This document shows positions 1-8,870 of a stretch of 64,000 nucleotides of DNA, piece by piece (position 1 is the stretch's first letter; the number at the start of each line of letters is the position of its first letter). The DNA is from Holosporaceae bacterium 'Namur' (GTDB lineage: Bacteria; Pseudomonadota; Alphaproteobacteria; Rickettsiales; Midichloriaceae): contig JACGYV010000006.1 in assembly GCA_014116815.1 (NCBI GenBank), positions 14,971 through 78,970 on the forward strand, written 5' to 3'. The notes beneath the pieces are model-generated. The model saw nothing but the letters and a program-made list of their open reading frames with translations. It was not told the origin of the DNA and did not search any database. Position numbers and translations under genes: made by a program.

Positions 1-576
1 CTTAGCTACCGAATTAGGATTATTTATTGAGATCAAAAAAAAACCGAATATACGAGATAAGAAATAAAAAGCAAAACAGAATAATACCGAAGAAACGGCA
101 CTGGATAAAACTACTGCTGCAAAAAATGCCAGCGCCAAAGCAACCGAAGCTTCAAAATAAAAACTTACTCCCCATAATAGCAATCCTTTTAAATTTATAG
201 TGATGAGGCCGGTTATACTTAAAATATAAAGCATGAGAACTATGGGGATTATAGTTATTAATGTTAAAACCATAAAACCGACAAAATAAGAAATAATAAA
301 TTTAGTTCTTGAAATCGGACGAGTTAAAATAAGTTCAACTTCTTTGTTTTCAAAGGATCTTCTTACATGGAAACAAACAAACAAAGTTAAACCGATTATA
401 ACTATAATTCTGGTTATTCCGCCGATATATGCTGCTGACATCATTCCCTGTTCAGCAATTGCAGTGCCGCCTAAAAATATTGAAAGCACGGTTGCAAGCA
501 TTACCAGTAAAAAAATACCTAAAAATAACCAATCACGTAATGCGGTAAGGAGTGTATATTTAATTATGCTTTTCAT
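1..576 (-). CDS. ABC-2 type transporter permease, C-terminus cut by window edge
   Basis: The reverse strand reads open from an ATG at 576 to the window edge without a stop, giving 192 residues of a very hydrophobic protein. The N-terminus is MKSIIKYTLLTALRDW, followed by several membrane segments and a short cytoplasmic motif, RRSFENKEVELILTRPISRTKFI. An E-(L/I)-LT-RPISR-like motif between membrane segments is typical of ABC-2 permeases that pair with a separate ATPase (NosY/multi-copper-enzyme-maturation type). A GCGAGAAG sequence lies just upstream of the start. The gene begins 10 bases after the secretin gene ends and reads the same way, so the two may be co-transcribed. The substrate is unknown, and the ATPase would lie outside the window. 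Confidence 0.72.
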   Translation of the reverse strand, partial: MKSIIKYTLLTALRDWLFLGIFLLVMLATVLSIFLGGTAIAEQGMMSAAYIGGITRIIVIIGLTLFVCFHVRRSFENKEVELILTRPISRTKFIISYFVGFMVLTLITIIPIVLMLYILSITGLITINLKGLLLWGVSFYFEASVALALAFFAAVVLSSAVSSVLFCFAFYFLSRIFGFFLISINNPNSVAK

Positions 577-585
577 ACTTCTCGC

Positions 586-2430
586 TTAAAATGTTAACGG
601 CCTTGTGTCTTGTGTAAAAGTTTCGTAGACTTTCTTATCCTGTGGATGATAACTGCTATTACCGTTATTGACAATAGTTGCCTGTAATAAAATAACAGTT
701 TCCTGCACGGATACTTTTTTAGTAACTTGCTTAGTTAAATTACCTAAAATAGGAATTTTACTTAAAAGCGGCAAACCGGCATCGGTATTTTGATCATTAT
801 GCTTAATCAGCCCGCCGATAACCATGACTTCTCCGCTTCTTGCTTTTAAAATAGTATCAAGCTCTTTTACCTGGATAGTAGGTATAGAGCTACTCGTTAG
901 TATGTCTGCCAGTGTGCTTCCTGTGCCTCCGGCACTTAGCGCAAGTATTTGTACCGCGGGGTCTTTAACATCAGCACCGGTATCGGTAGTAAGAGTAGGC
1001 CTGATATTCATGGTGACTTCTTGAGTTTCCAAATCAATTGACGGCTGTAACGTTAATATCACACCGATCGGGACTGAATGCAGTGTACTGGTGATCGTCG
1101 GCGGAGTTGAACTTGTTGTACCATTAGTAGTTTGGGTTTGTTCCAATGTCCCGCTCACGGTAAAATAAGGCTTATTAACCGCAAAACTTAGTACGGCTTG
1201 TTGGTTATTAATCGCATTAATTCTCGGGTTGGATAACGTTCTTACCGTACCGAACCCTTCCAATAATTTTAAAGTGTGATCTACGCCTCCTACCTTATTT
1301 CTATGCTCGACCTGTGAGCTATCCACTAATCCGCTAAAAAAATTAGTACCTATATCAGGAGCATAGCTGAAAGTCCCTCTAAAATCTTTTCCTTGTAAAC
1401 TAGCCCAATCGATCCCGGCAGCGTATTGCTCATCAAGGCTCACTTCCACTATTTTTGCTTCAATCAGCACTTGTGCGGAAAGGCTGGCTTTCACGGAATC
1501 CAAATACTTTTTAATTGATTTGTGTTTTTTGCTGTCAGCCATCACATTTATAATTCCGGCCTGTTTATTAATCGTATAGTAGCTAACGGGTTGACCGGTT
1601 GTATTACTGGTAACTTCGGCTATTTTACCGTCCGCACCTTTATATAGCTCCTGGTCTCTTAATAAAATAATTTTATTAACGTTATCTTCAATCGACTTCC
1701 AATTATCTCCGTCATAATCAGTAGAAATTTCGTGTGAAGAACCGGAGTTAATAGCTGAATCGCCGTTCGATCCGCTCGAGCCGCTTGAACCGCTTGAGCT
1801 GCCTGAACCGCTCGAGCTGCTGCTATCGGAAAGTAAATTTGTTTTTGAGGTAAAAGAACCTTTGCTTGACCTGGTTAGATTTATATAATCAACCTTATAG
1901 CTAACCAAATATGCTCCGTCTTTTTGTATTCTCAATATTCCGTTTTCTATTGAATATCTAAGTGATGCTTGATCAGCTACTATTTCGATCACATCTTTAA
2001 CCGGCCTATCTTTTACCTTTAAAATAATACCTCCTTCAATATTCGGATCCAGTGCAAGTTCCAGGTCTGAAAGCCTTGCGAGTTCCATTAATACATCTTT
2101 AATCGGTACATCTTCGGTAATTGACATAGTAACCAGCTTAGCACTGCTGATTGAAGGATCTTCAGGCGCAAGTATCACAGGTGAGTAATTAAGATCTTCT
2201 TCATCTGCTTTAATAGGGGTAGGGGTTGGTTTAGATGAATCTTTGTAAGGCCTTAAAACTTCCTTAAATTCTTCTCTCGACAGATTAACTTCTCTATCCA
2301 CCGGATCTTTAAGGTTAGTTTTAAATGTATGATTAAACTCTTTATTCGAGCAGGAAGGCGTCAAAAAAAGTGATGTAAGTAATAAGTATTTAAATACCTT
2401 ATTTGTATTGTTCCTCTGGAGCTTAATCAT
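586..2430 (-). CDS. Type IV pilus/MSHA-type secretin lipoprotein (MshL/PilQ-like)
   Basis: The 614-residue product has a lipoprotein signal with predicted lipidated Cys27 (LTPSC). An STN/secretin short domain spans about 98-170. A Ser/Gly-rich linker follows at 201-232, then a secretin N-type region at about 245-315 and the C-terminal secretin barrel at about 317-595. The barrel has a VLIEAKIVEV strand, a TLSNPRINAINNQQAVLSF strand and the terminal VMVIGGLIKHNDQNTDAGLP signature. Secretins form outer-membrane multimers that let pili or type II secretion substrates pass. The STN-linker-secretin arrangement without repeated N domains is closest to MshL. No pilin or assembly ATPase genes are nearby. 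A prepilin-peptidase-like gene lies at 21.2-21.9 kb. Confidence 0.86.
   Translation of the reverse strand: MIKLQRNNTNKVFKYLLLTSLFLTPSCSNKEFNHTFKTNLKDPVDREVNLSREEFKEVLRPYKDSSKPTPTPIKADEEDLNYSPVILAPEDPSISSAKLVTMSITEDVPIKDVLMELARLSDLELALDPNIEGGIILKVKDRPVKDVIEIVADQASLRYSIENGILRIQKDGAYLVSYKVDYINLTRSSKGSFTSKTNLLSDSSSSSGSGSSSGSSGSSGSNGDSAINSGSSHEISTDYDGDNWKSIEDNVNKIILLRDQELYKGADGKIAEVTSNTTGQPVSYYTINKQAGIINVMADSKKHKSIKKYLDSVKASLSAQVLIEAKIVEVSLDEQYAAGIDWASLQGKDFRGTFSYAPDIGTNFFSGLVDSSQVEHRNKVGGVDHTLKLLEGFGTVRTLSNPRINAINNQQAVLSFAVNKPYFTVSGTLEQTQTTNGTTSSTPPTITSTLHSVPIGVILTLQPSIDLETQEVTMNIRPTLTTDTGADVKDPAVQILALSAGGTGSTLADILTSSSIPTIQVKELDTILKARSGEVMVIGGLIKHNDQNTDAGLPLLSKIPILGNLTKQVTKKVSVQETVILLQATIVNNGNSSYHPQDKKVYETFTQDTRPLTF
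1735..1830 (-). repeat. Ser/Gly low-complexity tract inside the secretin gene
   Basis: Residues 201-232 of the secretin are almost entirely Ser and Gly with one Asn-Gly-Asp. The DNA is an imperfect trinucleotide-like tract of AGC/TCG/GGT-type codons, richer in G+C than its surroundings. It separates the STN domain from the secretin core and is probably a flexible linker. Such tracts can change length by slippage. Confidence 0.7.
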
Positions 2431-2553
2431 TTTTTCCCCTTTATTCCCTTATATAGCAATGCATATTCCCTTATACTTAATAAAGGTATTTTGAAAATCA
2501 TTAAGCTTCAAGTAAAAAAATTAAAAATTAACTTTCTCTTAATCTGCTTTGCC

Positions 2554-2581
2554 TTGACTCCGGCTATTTAAATGCTATCTT
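2554..2581 (+). promoter_or_regulatory. Candidate sigma-70 promoter for eno
   Basis: TTGACT (2554-2559) and TATCTT (2576-2581) are separated by 16 bases and lie about 27 bases before the enolase ATG. The -35 box matches consensus at five of six positions and the -10 at four of six. Assigned by eye only. Confidence 0.45.
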
Positions 2582-2608
2582 TTTTACAAAAGATTATGAA
2601 AGATAGTT

Positions 2609-3844
2609 ATGAAAATAAGATCAGTTAGAGCTAGAGAAATCCTGGATAGCAGAGGAAATCCGACTATTGAAACCGATATCATTTTAAATGAGGGCAGTTT
2701 CGGCAGAGCTTCTTCCCCAAGCGGCGCTTCCACCGGTTCTAAAGAAGCATTAGAACTTAGAGACGGAGGCAACAGATACTTAGGTAAAGGAGTATTAAAG
2801 GCGGTTGAAAACGTAAACACCGCTATAGCTAAAGAAATTATCGGCAGGGAATTTAAGTCTCAGACTGAATTAGACCATTTTTTAATTGAATTGGACGGTA
2901 CTGAAAATAAATCCGAGCTTGGCGCCAATGCTCTCCTTTCGATCTCTTTGGCTTATGCTAAAGCTTTCGCCGCAGCAAACGGTCAACAATTGTTTCAAAG
3001 TTTAGCAAGTAAAGAAATAAGCATGCCAAGGCCAATGATGAATATTATAAACGGCGGTGCCCATGCGGATAATGCGCTTGATGTTCAAGAATTTATGATA
3101 ATTCCTCTTAAATATAGCCGCTTTAGTGATGCGCTAAGGATGGGAGCGGAGGTATTTCATACTTTAAAGAAAATTCTACATGAGGGTGGCTACAATACTA
3201 ACGTAGGTGATGAAGGAGGTTTTGCACCTGCTTTGGGTTCGGCCGAAGAGTGCTTAAATTTAATACTGGCAGCAATCGAAAAAGCCGGATATAGACCGGG
3301 AGAAGATATAAGCCTTGGACTGGATGTAGCGGCAAGCGAATTTTATGATAATAATTCATACCATCTAAAAGGAGAAAATAAAATATTAAACTCTGAACAG
3401 CTGATAAAATATTTTGAACACTTAGTTAACCGGTACCCTATAATTTCTATAGAAGACCCGATGTCAGAATTTGATTATGAGGGATGGCAAAATATTACAC
3501 ATGCTCTTGGTTCTAAAGTCCAAATTGTCGGTGATGATATTTTTGTGACTAATAAACAAATATTTGCAAAAGGTATTGAAGATAAAATTGCTAATGCAAT
3601 ACTTATAAAGTTAAATCAAATCGGAACCTTAACTGAAACTTTGGAAACTATTAAACTTGCCAAAAAAAATAACTATAATGCCATCATTTCGCATAGATCC
3701 GGAGAAACCGAGGATACAACCATTTCTCACCTTGCAGTCGCCGTAAATGCCGGCCAAATTAAAACCGGTTCGTTATGCAGAACGGATAGGGTGGCAAAAT
3801 ATAATGAATTACTTAGAATTGAAGAATATGTTAACAAACAGTAA
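2609..3844 (+). CDS. eno: Enolase (phosphopyruvate hydratase)
   Basis: This 411-residue cytoplasmic protein converts 2-phosphoglycerate to phosphoenolpyruvate. It opens with the family signature [19 protein letters not shown]. It keeps the [16 protein letters not shown] loop, the INGGAHADN His region, the GDEGGFAP loop, the metal ligands in [10 protein letters not shown] and GDDIFVTN, the catalytic Lys in [10 protein letters not shown], and the C-terminal [10 protein letters not shown] signature. It is about 20 residues shorter than the E. coli enzyme, but no core motif is missing. Most intracellular Rickettsia have lost glycolysis, so enolase points to a less reduced member of the order or to residual lower glycolysis/gluconeogenesis. 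That reading is inference. Confidence 0.97.
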   Translation: MKIRSVRAREILDSRGNPTIETDIILNEGSFGRASSPSGASTGSKEALELRDGGNRYLGKGVLKAVENVNTAIAKEIIGREFKSQTELDHFLIELDGTENKSELGANALLSISLAYAKAFAAANGQQLFQSLASKEISMPRPMMNIINGGAHADNALDVQEFMIIPLKYSRFSDALRMGAEVFHTLKKILHEGGYNTNVGDEGGFAPALGSAEECLNLILAAIEKAGYRPGEDISLGLDVAASEFYDNNSYHLKGENKILNSEQLIKYFEHLVNRYPIISIEDPMSEFDYEGWQNITHALGSKVQIVGDDIFVTNKQIFAKGIEDKIANAILIKLNQIGTLTETLETIKLAKKNNYNAIISHRSGETEDTTISHLAVAVNAGQIKTGSLCRTDRVAKYNELLRIEEYVNKQ

Positions 3845-3981
3845 AAATATATATAAAACTTTCTAAAAATTTTTTAGTATAAAAACGGTTTTAGATTGAT
3901 TAGTATATTATAAGTTATATAATACTTGAAAACGATCTGCATTACATTAAACTATTTTGAAATTTAAGGACTCAATCATTT

Positions 3982-4650
3982 ATGGCGATTATATCTAATC
4001 AGGGGAATATATTTGAAAACGCAACCGTTGAAGAGATGGCAAAATTCTTTATTTCCATAGTTGATTTAAAACCCTTTTATGAGTTATTAGTAAATGAATT
4101 AGGTGAAATAAAGGTTGAATATTATAAGGGATCATTTTCCTTCTTTGAGGAGGAATATCTAAATGAAGCAAATATCACAAAGTTAAAAAAAGTAACCGGA
4201 GTTCTCCAAAATGCTTATAATTATTCTAATAAATTTTTTGAAAATAGGTTTAATTTAGGAAAATTATATTTCAGTATAACTGATGGCGAAATTGAAATTC
4301 ATTTAGAATCTCCGAATAAAGACTGTTCAATTGATTTTAACCGCCAGGCATTGTTGCGATCTATAAAAATGTCTCAACAGGAAAATTCGATTAGAGAAGC
4401 AACCGCTAAACTACTCTCTATTATCCCTACTAGTCATTTATCATCAGCAGCAAATGTTAATTCCGATACAACCCCTAATGTAGATTTCAACATTAGTGAC
4501 ATACACCTTGCTAATGATAATAAGCTACTTACCGAACCTTTATCGAATAGGGAAGCATTAGCATCAAAAAACTATAAGAAAAGCCATACGGAAATATATA
4601 AAGATTCTAAAGCTAATCAATCCGCGCAACATTCTACTAATTCCAGATAA
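3982..4650 (+). CDS. Uncharacterised protein upstream of acpS
   Basis: I do not recognise this 222-residue protein. Residues 1-150 look folded, with mixed alpha/beta character and acidic, aromatic-rich segments (KPFYELLVNELGEIKVEYYKG). The last 70 or so residues are Ser/Asn/Asp-rich and probably disordered, ending NQSAQHSTNSR. There is no signal peptide or membrane segment. Its TAA stop directly abuts the ATG of acpS, so the two genes are almost certainly on one transcript with coupled translation. That gives no direct clue to function. Confidence 0.7.
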   Translation: MAIISNQGNIFENATVEEMAKFFISIVDLKPFYELLVNELGEIKVEYYKGSFSFFEEEYLNEANITKLKKVTGVLQNAYNYSNKFFENRFNLGKLYFSITDGEIEIHLESPNKDCSIDFNRQALLRSIKMSQQENSIREATAKLLSIIPTSHLSSAANVNSDTTPNVDFNISDIHLANDNKLLTEPLSNREALASKNYKKSHTEIYKDSKANQSAQHSTNSR

Positions 4651-5007
4651 ATGATAAAAGGCATCGGCTGCGATATAGTTTCAATAAATAGAATAAAAAA
4701 GTTAGTCGATACATGGGGCGATAAGTTCCTTTGCCGTATTTTTACCCTCTCTGAACTTGAGTGTGCGAATAAAAGAAAATATGGGTATTATGCATATCTT
4801 GCCAAAAGATTTGCAGCTAAAGAGGCTATATCTAAAGCTCTAAAAACAGGTATAGGCTCTGCGCTCAGCTTTAAGGAATGTGAGATATTAAATGATGAAA
4901 AGGGCGCTCCTTTAGTTAATTTTTTAAGAAAAGACTTGAATTTTCAAGTGCATTTATCTCTTTCCGATGAAAAAGAATACGCACAAGCCTTTGTAATTAT
5001 TGTATAA
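4651..5007 (+). CDS. acpS: Holo-[acyl-carrier-protein] synthase
   Basis: This 118-residue enzyme transfers 4'-phosphopantetheine from CoA to apo-ACP, activating fatty-acid synthesis. The start MIKGIGCDIV carries the magnesium ligand Asp8. The second signature, AKRFAAKEAISKAL, carries Glu58. Both motifs and the length are typical of the family. It begins at the base after the stop of the preceding unknown gene, which suggests translational coupling. Other lipid genes in the window are fabI and plsC. Confidence 0.95.
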   Translation: MIKGIGCDIVSINRIKKLVDTWGDKFLCRIFTLSELECANKRKYGYYAYLAKRFAAKEAISKALKTGIGSALSFKECEILNDEKGAPLVNFLRKDLNFQVHLSLSDEKEYAQAFVIIV

Positions 5008-5090
5008 CAACTTTTATATCCTATAAAAATTAACTAATTGTTAATCTATCCCTGCTATATTTTTAAATTAGCGCAATACTTATTAGCAAT

Positions 5091-5942
5091 ATGAAAAATT
5101 ATAGCGAAACGGAGAGTTACAATTTAATTGTAAAAGCTATTAAAGGTGAACTAAAGGAAAAAGAATTTGAAAAGTTTAATAACCTTTGCAAAAGTATTCC
5201 CTTATATAATTTTTATACATTTGCAATGTCAGTTACCGATTTAATGAGCGATAAGGCTTTGCATTTACTAATTGAAGGCATTATTAAAGAAGTAGAAATA
5301 CTTGAAAAATTTCCGCTTCATAGCAATGAGCGCTTAAAAGCGTTAATGTCCGAAGAAGCTAAACGCTATAATTATAAAGTTATATTTGACGAGCAACACT
5401 CTACTTTTCCGCCTCCGCATATTCCTAAAACCGTACCAAATGCAATATTAGCGCATTTTAAAACTATATTAGATGCTAATTTTGAAAAGATAAAAATTTC
5501 TCTGGAGGATGGCTCTATATTTAATTATGTTACAGGCGCTATAGCATCTGTCTTAAACGGATTATATTTAGAATATAATGAAAAATTCTCTAAAGGCTTC
5601 GGTAATTTAATTTTGCAAATAGCTGCTCGCGATGCTCAGGTTAAATACAAGGTAAGATTACAAGGAAGCAGCCGCAAATACATAATGTCAAAACTCGGCC
5701 TGGATAGTGAAGACAAAATAATTCCAAATAAAAAAAAGTTAAAGCTACTTTTAGATAACACCCCAAAATGCAGTAAAGATTTAATCGAAGGAAAAGTTAA
5801 TCAAATTATCGAACTATTTTTAGCTAAAAAAATTAAGCTTGCTCCTGTTAAATCTTCTTTATCAATATCTCAATTTTTTTCAAACCTTTTTCACTATTCT
5901 CTAAATAGGATTAAAAGTATAAGAATTACAAAGCCTTCTTAA
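5091..5942 (+). CDS. Uncharacterised helical protein
   Basis: I do not recognise this 283-residue protein. It appears mostly alpha-helical and Lys-rich, without an obvious signal peptide or long membrane span. A short hydrophobic stretch near 155-170 (FNYVTGAIASVLNGLYLEYN) is probably an amphipathic helix. The C-terminus is basic (NRIKSIRITKPS). It lies 83 bases after acpS and faces the CoA-transferase genes tail to tail with a 13-base gap. It is probably lineage-specific; length and codon pattern make it a credible gene. Confidence 0.62.
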   Translation: MKNYSETESYNLIVKAIKGELKEKEFEKFNNLCKSIPLYNFYTFAMSVTDLMSDKALHLLIEGIIKEVEILEKFPLHSNERLKALMSEEAKRYNYKVIFDEQHSTFPPPHIPKTVPNAILAHFKTILDANFEKIKISLEDGSIFNYVTGAIASVLNGLYLEYNEKFSKGFGNLILQIAARDAQVKYKVRLQGSSRKYIMSKLGLDSEDKIIPNKKKLKLLLDNTPKCSKDLIEGKVNQIIELFLAKKIKLAPVKSSLSISQFFSNLFHYSLNRIKSIRITKPS

Positions 5943-5955
5943 AAAAAAGGTATTA

Positions 5956-6594
5956 TTACAACCTTACAGTAAATTCAGCTTCGGTTTTAGCTTTTATTTC
6001 TTCCAAGGTAACCCCGGGCGCTATTAAGGTAAGATACATTTGCTGCTCTTCAAACTCAAAAACTCCAAGGTTAGTCACCACCTTGTCCACACAACCTATC
6101 CCCGTAAGCGGGAATATACATTGCTTCAGCAGTTTAGGTTCAGCGGTCTTTGTTACATGATCCATAATCACAATAATTCTTTGCACTCCGGCTACCAGAT
6201 CCATTGCTCCACCCATACCTTTTACGGTTTGATTAGGAATAATCCAGTTAGCTAAATCTCCGGCTTCCGAAACCTGCAATGCTCCAAGTATTGCAACATT
6301 TATATGCCCTCCCCTAATCATTGCAAAAGATTCCGCACTACTAAAGTATGAGCTCTGTGGTAGCTCTGTGATTGTTTGCTTCCCGGCATTTATAAGGTCG
6401 GCATCAACCGTTTCTTTGGTCGGAAATTGCCCCATACCGAGAATACCGTTTTCGCTTTGCAAAGTTATTTGCATACTAGAAGGAATATAATTAGCAACCA
6501 AGGTTGGAAGACCAATACCTAAGTTTACATAATAGCCATCCTTCAATTCTGAATTTGCTACGATTTTACAAATATCTTCATCAGTCCAAGCCAT
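5956..6594 (-). CDS. scoB: 3-oxoacid CoA-transferase subunit B
   Basis: The 212-residue beta subunit belongs to a CoA-transferase that moves CoA between succinyl-CoA (or another acyl-CoA) and acetoacetate. The catalytic glutamate is Glu48 in the SENGILGMG motif. The GIGLPTLVANYIP, GGAMDLVAGVQRIIVIMDH and LTGIGCVDKVVTNLGVFEF segments are characteristic of SCOT-B/AtoA. It starts seven bases after subunit A ends, so the two form an operon. In an intracellular bacterium this pair could let host ketone bodies feed acetyl-CoA. AtoDA acetate-acetoacetyl transferase is the main alternative. Confidence 0.93.
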   Translation of the reverse strand: MAWTDEDICKIVANSELKDGYYVNLGIGLPTLVANYIPSSMQITLQSENGILGMGQFPTKETVDADLINAGKQTITELPQSSYFSSAESFAMIRGGHINVAILGALQVSEAGDLANWIIPNQTVKGMGGAMDLVAGVQRIIVIMDHVTKTAEPKLLKQCIFPLTGIGCVDKVVTNLGVFEFEEQQMYLTLIAPGVTLEEIKAKTEAEFTVRL

Positions 6595-6601
6595 TATACC
6601 C

Positions 6602-7309
6602 TCAACTTACTTTTTCACTTAATGTTAAACTCTCTATGCGTTTTTCAAATTTTTCTTCCACAATCCTTTTTACATATATACCGGGGGTATGAACATGATC
6701 AGGATCAATTTTTCCTATCTCAACCAATTGTTCAACCTCTGCAACCGTATATTTAGCAGCTGTTGCCATCATGGGGTGGAAATTTCTGGTAGTTTTTCTA
6801 TAAACCAAATTACCTTCAGTATCACCGATATAAGCTTTAATTAGGGCTAAATCTGCGATTATCCCTCTTTCCATTATATATTTTTTGCCGTCAAATTCCC
6901 GCGTTTCCTTGCCTTCCGCAACAACGGTACCTACACCTGTTCTCGTATAGAATGCCGGTATACCGGCACCTCCTGCCCTAATTCTTTCCGCTAAAGTTCC
7001 TTGAGGTGTAAGCTCTAGCTCTAATTCCCCCGCAATATATTTTTGCTGTATTCTTTTATTCCCGGCAACATATGAAGCAATTAGTTTTTTCACTTGATTT
7101 TTTTCCAGTAAAATACCTAAACCGAAATCATCTACACCGCAATTATTACTTATAATAGTTAAATCTTTGATTTCCATTTCCTTAATTACTCGGATTGCAT
7201 TTTCGGGTATGCCGCATAACCCGAAACCGCCGACCATGATAGTCATCCCGTCAAAGACTATATCTTCTAAAGTTGTGCGAATATTTTTATATACTTTATT
7301 CATATTCAA
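6602..7309 (-). CDS. scoA: 3-oxoacid CoA-transferase subunit A
   Basis: The 235-residue alpha subunit has the CoA-binding Gly-rich signature at the N-terminus (MTIMVGGFGLCGIPENAI). Further family motifs are NNCGVDDFGLGILL, GELELELTPQGTLAERIRAGGAGIPAFYT and FHPMMATAAKYTVAEVE. Together with the downstream B subunit it makes a complete enzyme. The gene is first in a leftward two-gene operon. Its start faces a divergent MFS carrier across 157 AT-rich bases, which may link uptake of an organic acid to its activation (inference from position only). Confidence 0.93.
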   Translation of the reverse strand: MNMNKVYKNIRTTLEDIVFDGMTIMVGGFGLCGIPENAIRVIKEMEIKDLTIISNNCGVDDFGLGILLEKNQVKKLIASYVAGNKRIQQKYIAGELELELTPQGTLAERIRAGGAGIPAFYTRTGVGTVVAEGKETREFDGKKYIMERGIIADLALIKAYIGDTEGNLVYRKTTRNFHPMMATAAKYTVAEVEQLVEIGKIDPDHVHTPGIYVKRIVEEKFEKRIESLTLSEKVS

Positions 7310-7414
7310 AATCTAAGTTTATTTCTATCAAGTCTATATGATGTTTTGCAAATATGTCAAATTTTATGCTAGCCTATTATGATATAACAAATTAGTTAAT
7401 TAATTATATTGTTT

Positions 7415-7420
7415 TATAAT
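7415..7420 (+). promoter_or_regulatory. Candidate -10 box for the MFS carrier gene
   Basis: A perfect TATAAT lies 47 bases before the MFS carrier ATG in the divergent spacer between scoA and the carrier. No good -35 box is visible (the best is TTAGTT at 7392). An AAGGGG ribosome-binding site is present at 7453-7458. Confidence 0.3.
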
Positions 7421-7466
7421 ACACAGTTGACTAACATAAAATAAAATAAGTTAAGGGGAACAAAGA

Positions 7467-8780
7467 ATGAGGGCGTTTAATATAGTAGCTGCAGCTACCA
7501 TAGGACACATTTTGGAATTTTATGACTTTACCATTTATGCAGTTTTTAGCGTTAAAATCGGAGAATTATTTTTTCCGAATAGCTCTCCTTTAATTCAAAT
7601 ACTTTCAAGTCTTGGAATATTTGCCGTCGGGTTTTTAATGCGCCCCCTGGGAGGCCTTATTTTCGGGCATATCGGAGATAAGCTCGGCAGAAGAACTGCT
7701 CTTACCGTATCGGTCGTAATCATGGCAGCTGCGACTTTCTTAATCGGTTTAATGCCTGATTATCAAACTATAGGTATACTGGCACCGATACTGCTAATAT
7801 TATGTAGGCTCGTACAAGGCATATGCGTTGGCGGCGAAGGTGCAGGCGCTTCCATTTTTATTATGGAACACTTAAATAAGATTAAACCGGGTTTAATCGG
7901 CGGGATCGTTAATGCTGCCCTGACTCTCGGTATATTACTTGCTATAGTAACCGGGATTGTTTTAAATAATATATTCGGCGTAGAAAGTTCCGCATGGAGA
8001 TACGCCTTTATACTCGGCGGTGTACTTGGAATTGCAGGTTTATATATTAGGCTTAAGGTTGAAGAAACTCCGGCATTTGAAAAAATTATCAGTGAAAATA
8101 AAGTAGTAGAGCTTCCGATTAAGGCTGCATTAAAAACTAATCTAAAAAATGTTATTTTTACTATAGCATTAGGTGCAATAACCAGCACTGCCGCTTATTC
8201 AGTGATGACTTTTTTGAATATTTTCCTTCATAAGATTGTAGGATATGATACCAATACTGCATTATATTACAGTGCATTTGCCAACTTAAGTTTAGTTGTA
8301 TTATTACCGCTTATGGGCGTTTTTTCCGATAAGTTCGGTTACGGAAAAACTATGGCGTATTCATGTGTATTAATGATGCTGTTTTCCATCCCTATTTATC
8401 AAATGATTGCAAGCGGGATAATGATTACTACCCTACTCGGTATTCTTGCCCTTTCAACTTTAGTTGCTATGAATTATGCACCGCTTTATCCGGTAATGAT
8501 AAATTTATTTCCGCCTGAGCAAAGATATTCCGGTATTGCATTTAGCCTAAATATAGGGATAGCTATATTCGGCGGCACAAGCACGATGGTATGTTTATAT
8601 TTAGTTGAGAAAACTCAAATAATATACGCAGGAGCATTTTTCCTGGATGGGGTGTGTACACTATTCCTTACTACCCTTTACTTAACTAAAAAGGATAAAT
8701 TTAAAAAATATTTCTTCCCGCGCAGCCTTAAAGGATTAGAATTTTCAATAAATACGGAAAACCGGCAGAGCTCTTTATAA
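7467..8780 (+). CDS. MFS transporter, ProP-like metabolite:proton symporter family
   Basis: The 437-residue polytopic inner-membrane protein has about 12 predicted helices. Family markers are GHILEFYDFTIYAVF in helix 1, the loop 2-3 motif GGLIFGHIGDKLGRRTAL, and ICRLVQGICVGGEGAGASIF in helix 4. These place it in the metabolite:H+ symporter (MHS) subfamily that includes ProP and the dicarboxylate/ketoglutarate carriers, which is greatly expanded in Rickettsiales. The substrate cannot be read from sequence. It is divergent from the CoA-transferase genes. A clear paralog lies at 38.3-39.6 kb. A strong AAGGGG site precedes the ATG. Confidence 0.9.
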   Translation: MRAFNIVAAATIGHILEFYDFTIYAVFSVKIGELFFPNSSPLIQILSSLGIFAVGFLMRPLGGLIFGHIGDKLGRRTALTVSVVIMAAATFLIGLMPDYQTIGILAPILLILCRLVQGICVGGEGAGASIFIMEHLNKIKPGLIGGIVNAALTLGILLAIVTGIVLNNIFGVESSAWRYAFILGGVLGIAGLYIRLKVEETPAFEKIISENKVVELPIKAALKTNLKNVIFTIALGAITSTAAYSVMTFLNIFLHKIVGYDTNTALYYSAFANLSLVVLLPLMGVFSDKFGYGKTMAYSCVLMMLFSIPIYQMIASGIMITTLLGILALSTLVAMNYAPLYPVMINLFPPEQRYSGIAFSLNIGIAIFGGTSTMVCLYLVEKTQIIYAGAFFLDGVCTLFLTTLYLTKKDKFKKYFFPRSLKGLEFSINTENRQSSL

Positions 8781-8870
8781 AAATGAACTTAAACGAAATT
8801 AAAACTTTTTAATTTTAAATTTCTTTTTATTGGTTATAATGTTCTGTTAATAGATAAAATAAGACTTATA

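Noticed and set aside
8781..8870. AT-only hairpin after the MFS carrier as a terminator
   Set aside because: The stem is AAATTAAAA/TTTTAATTT with a loop of about two bases. It is too weak to call in this AT-rich background.
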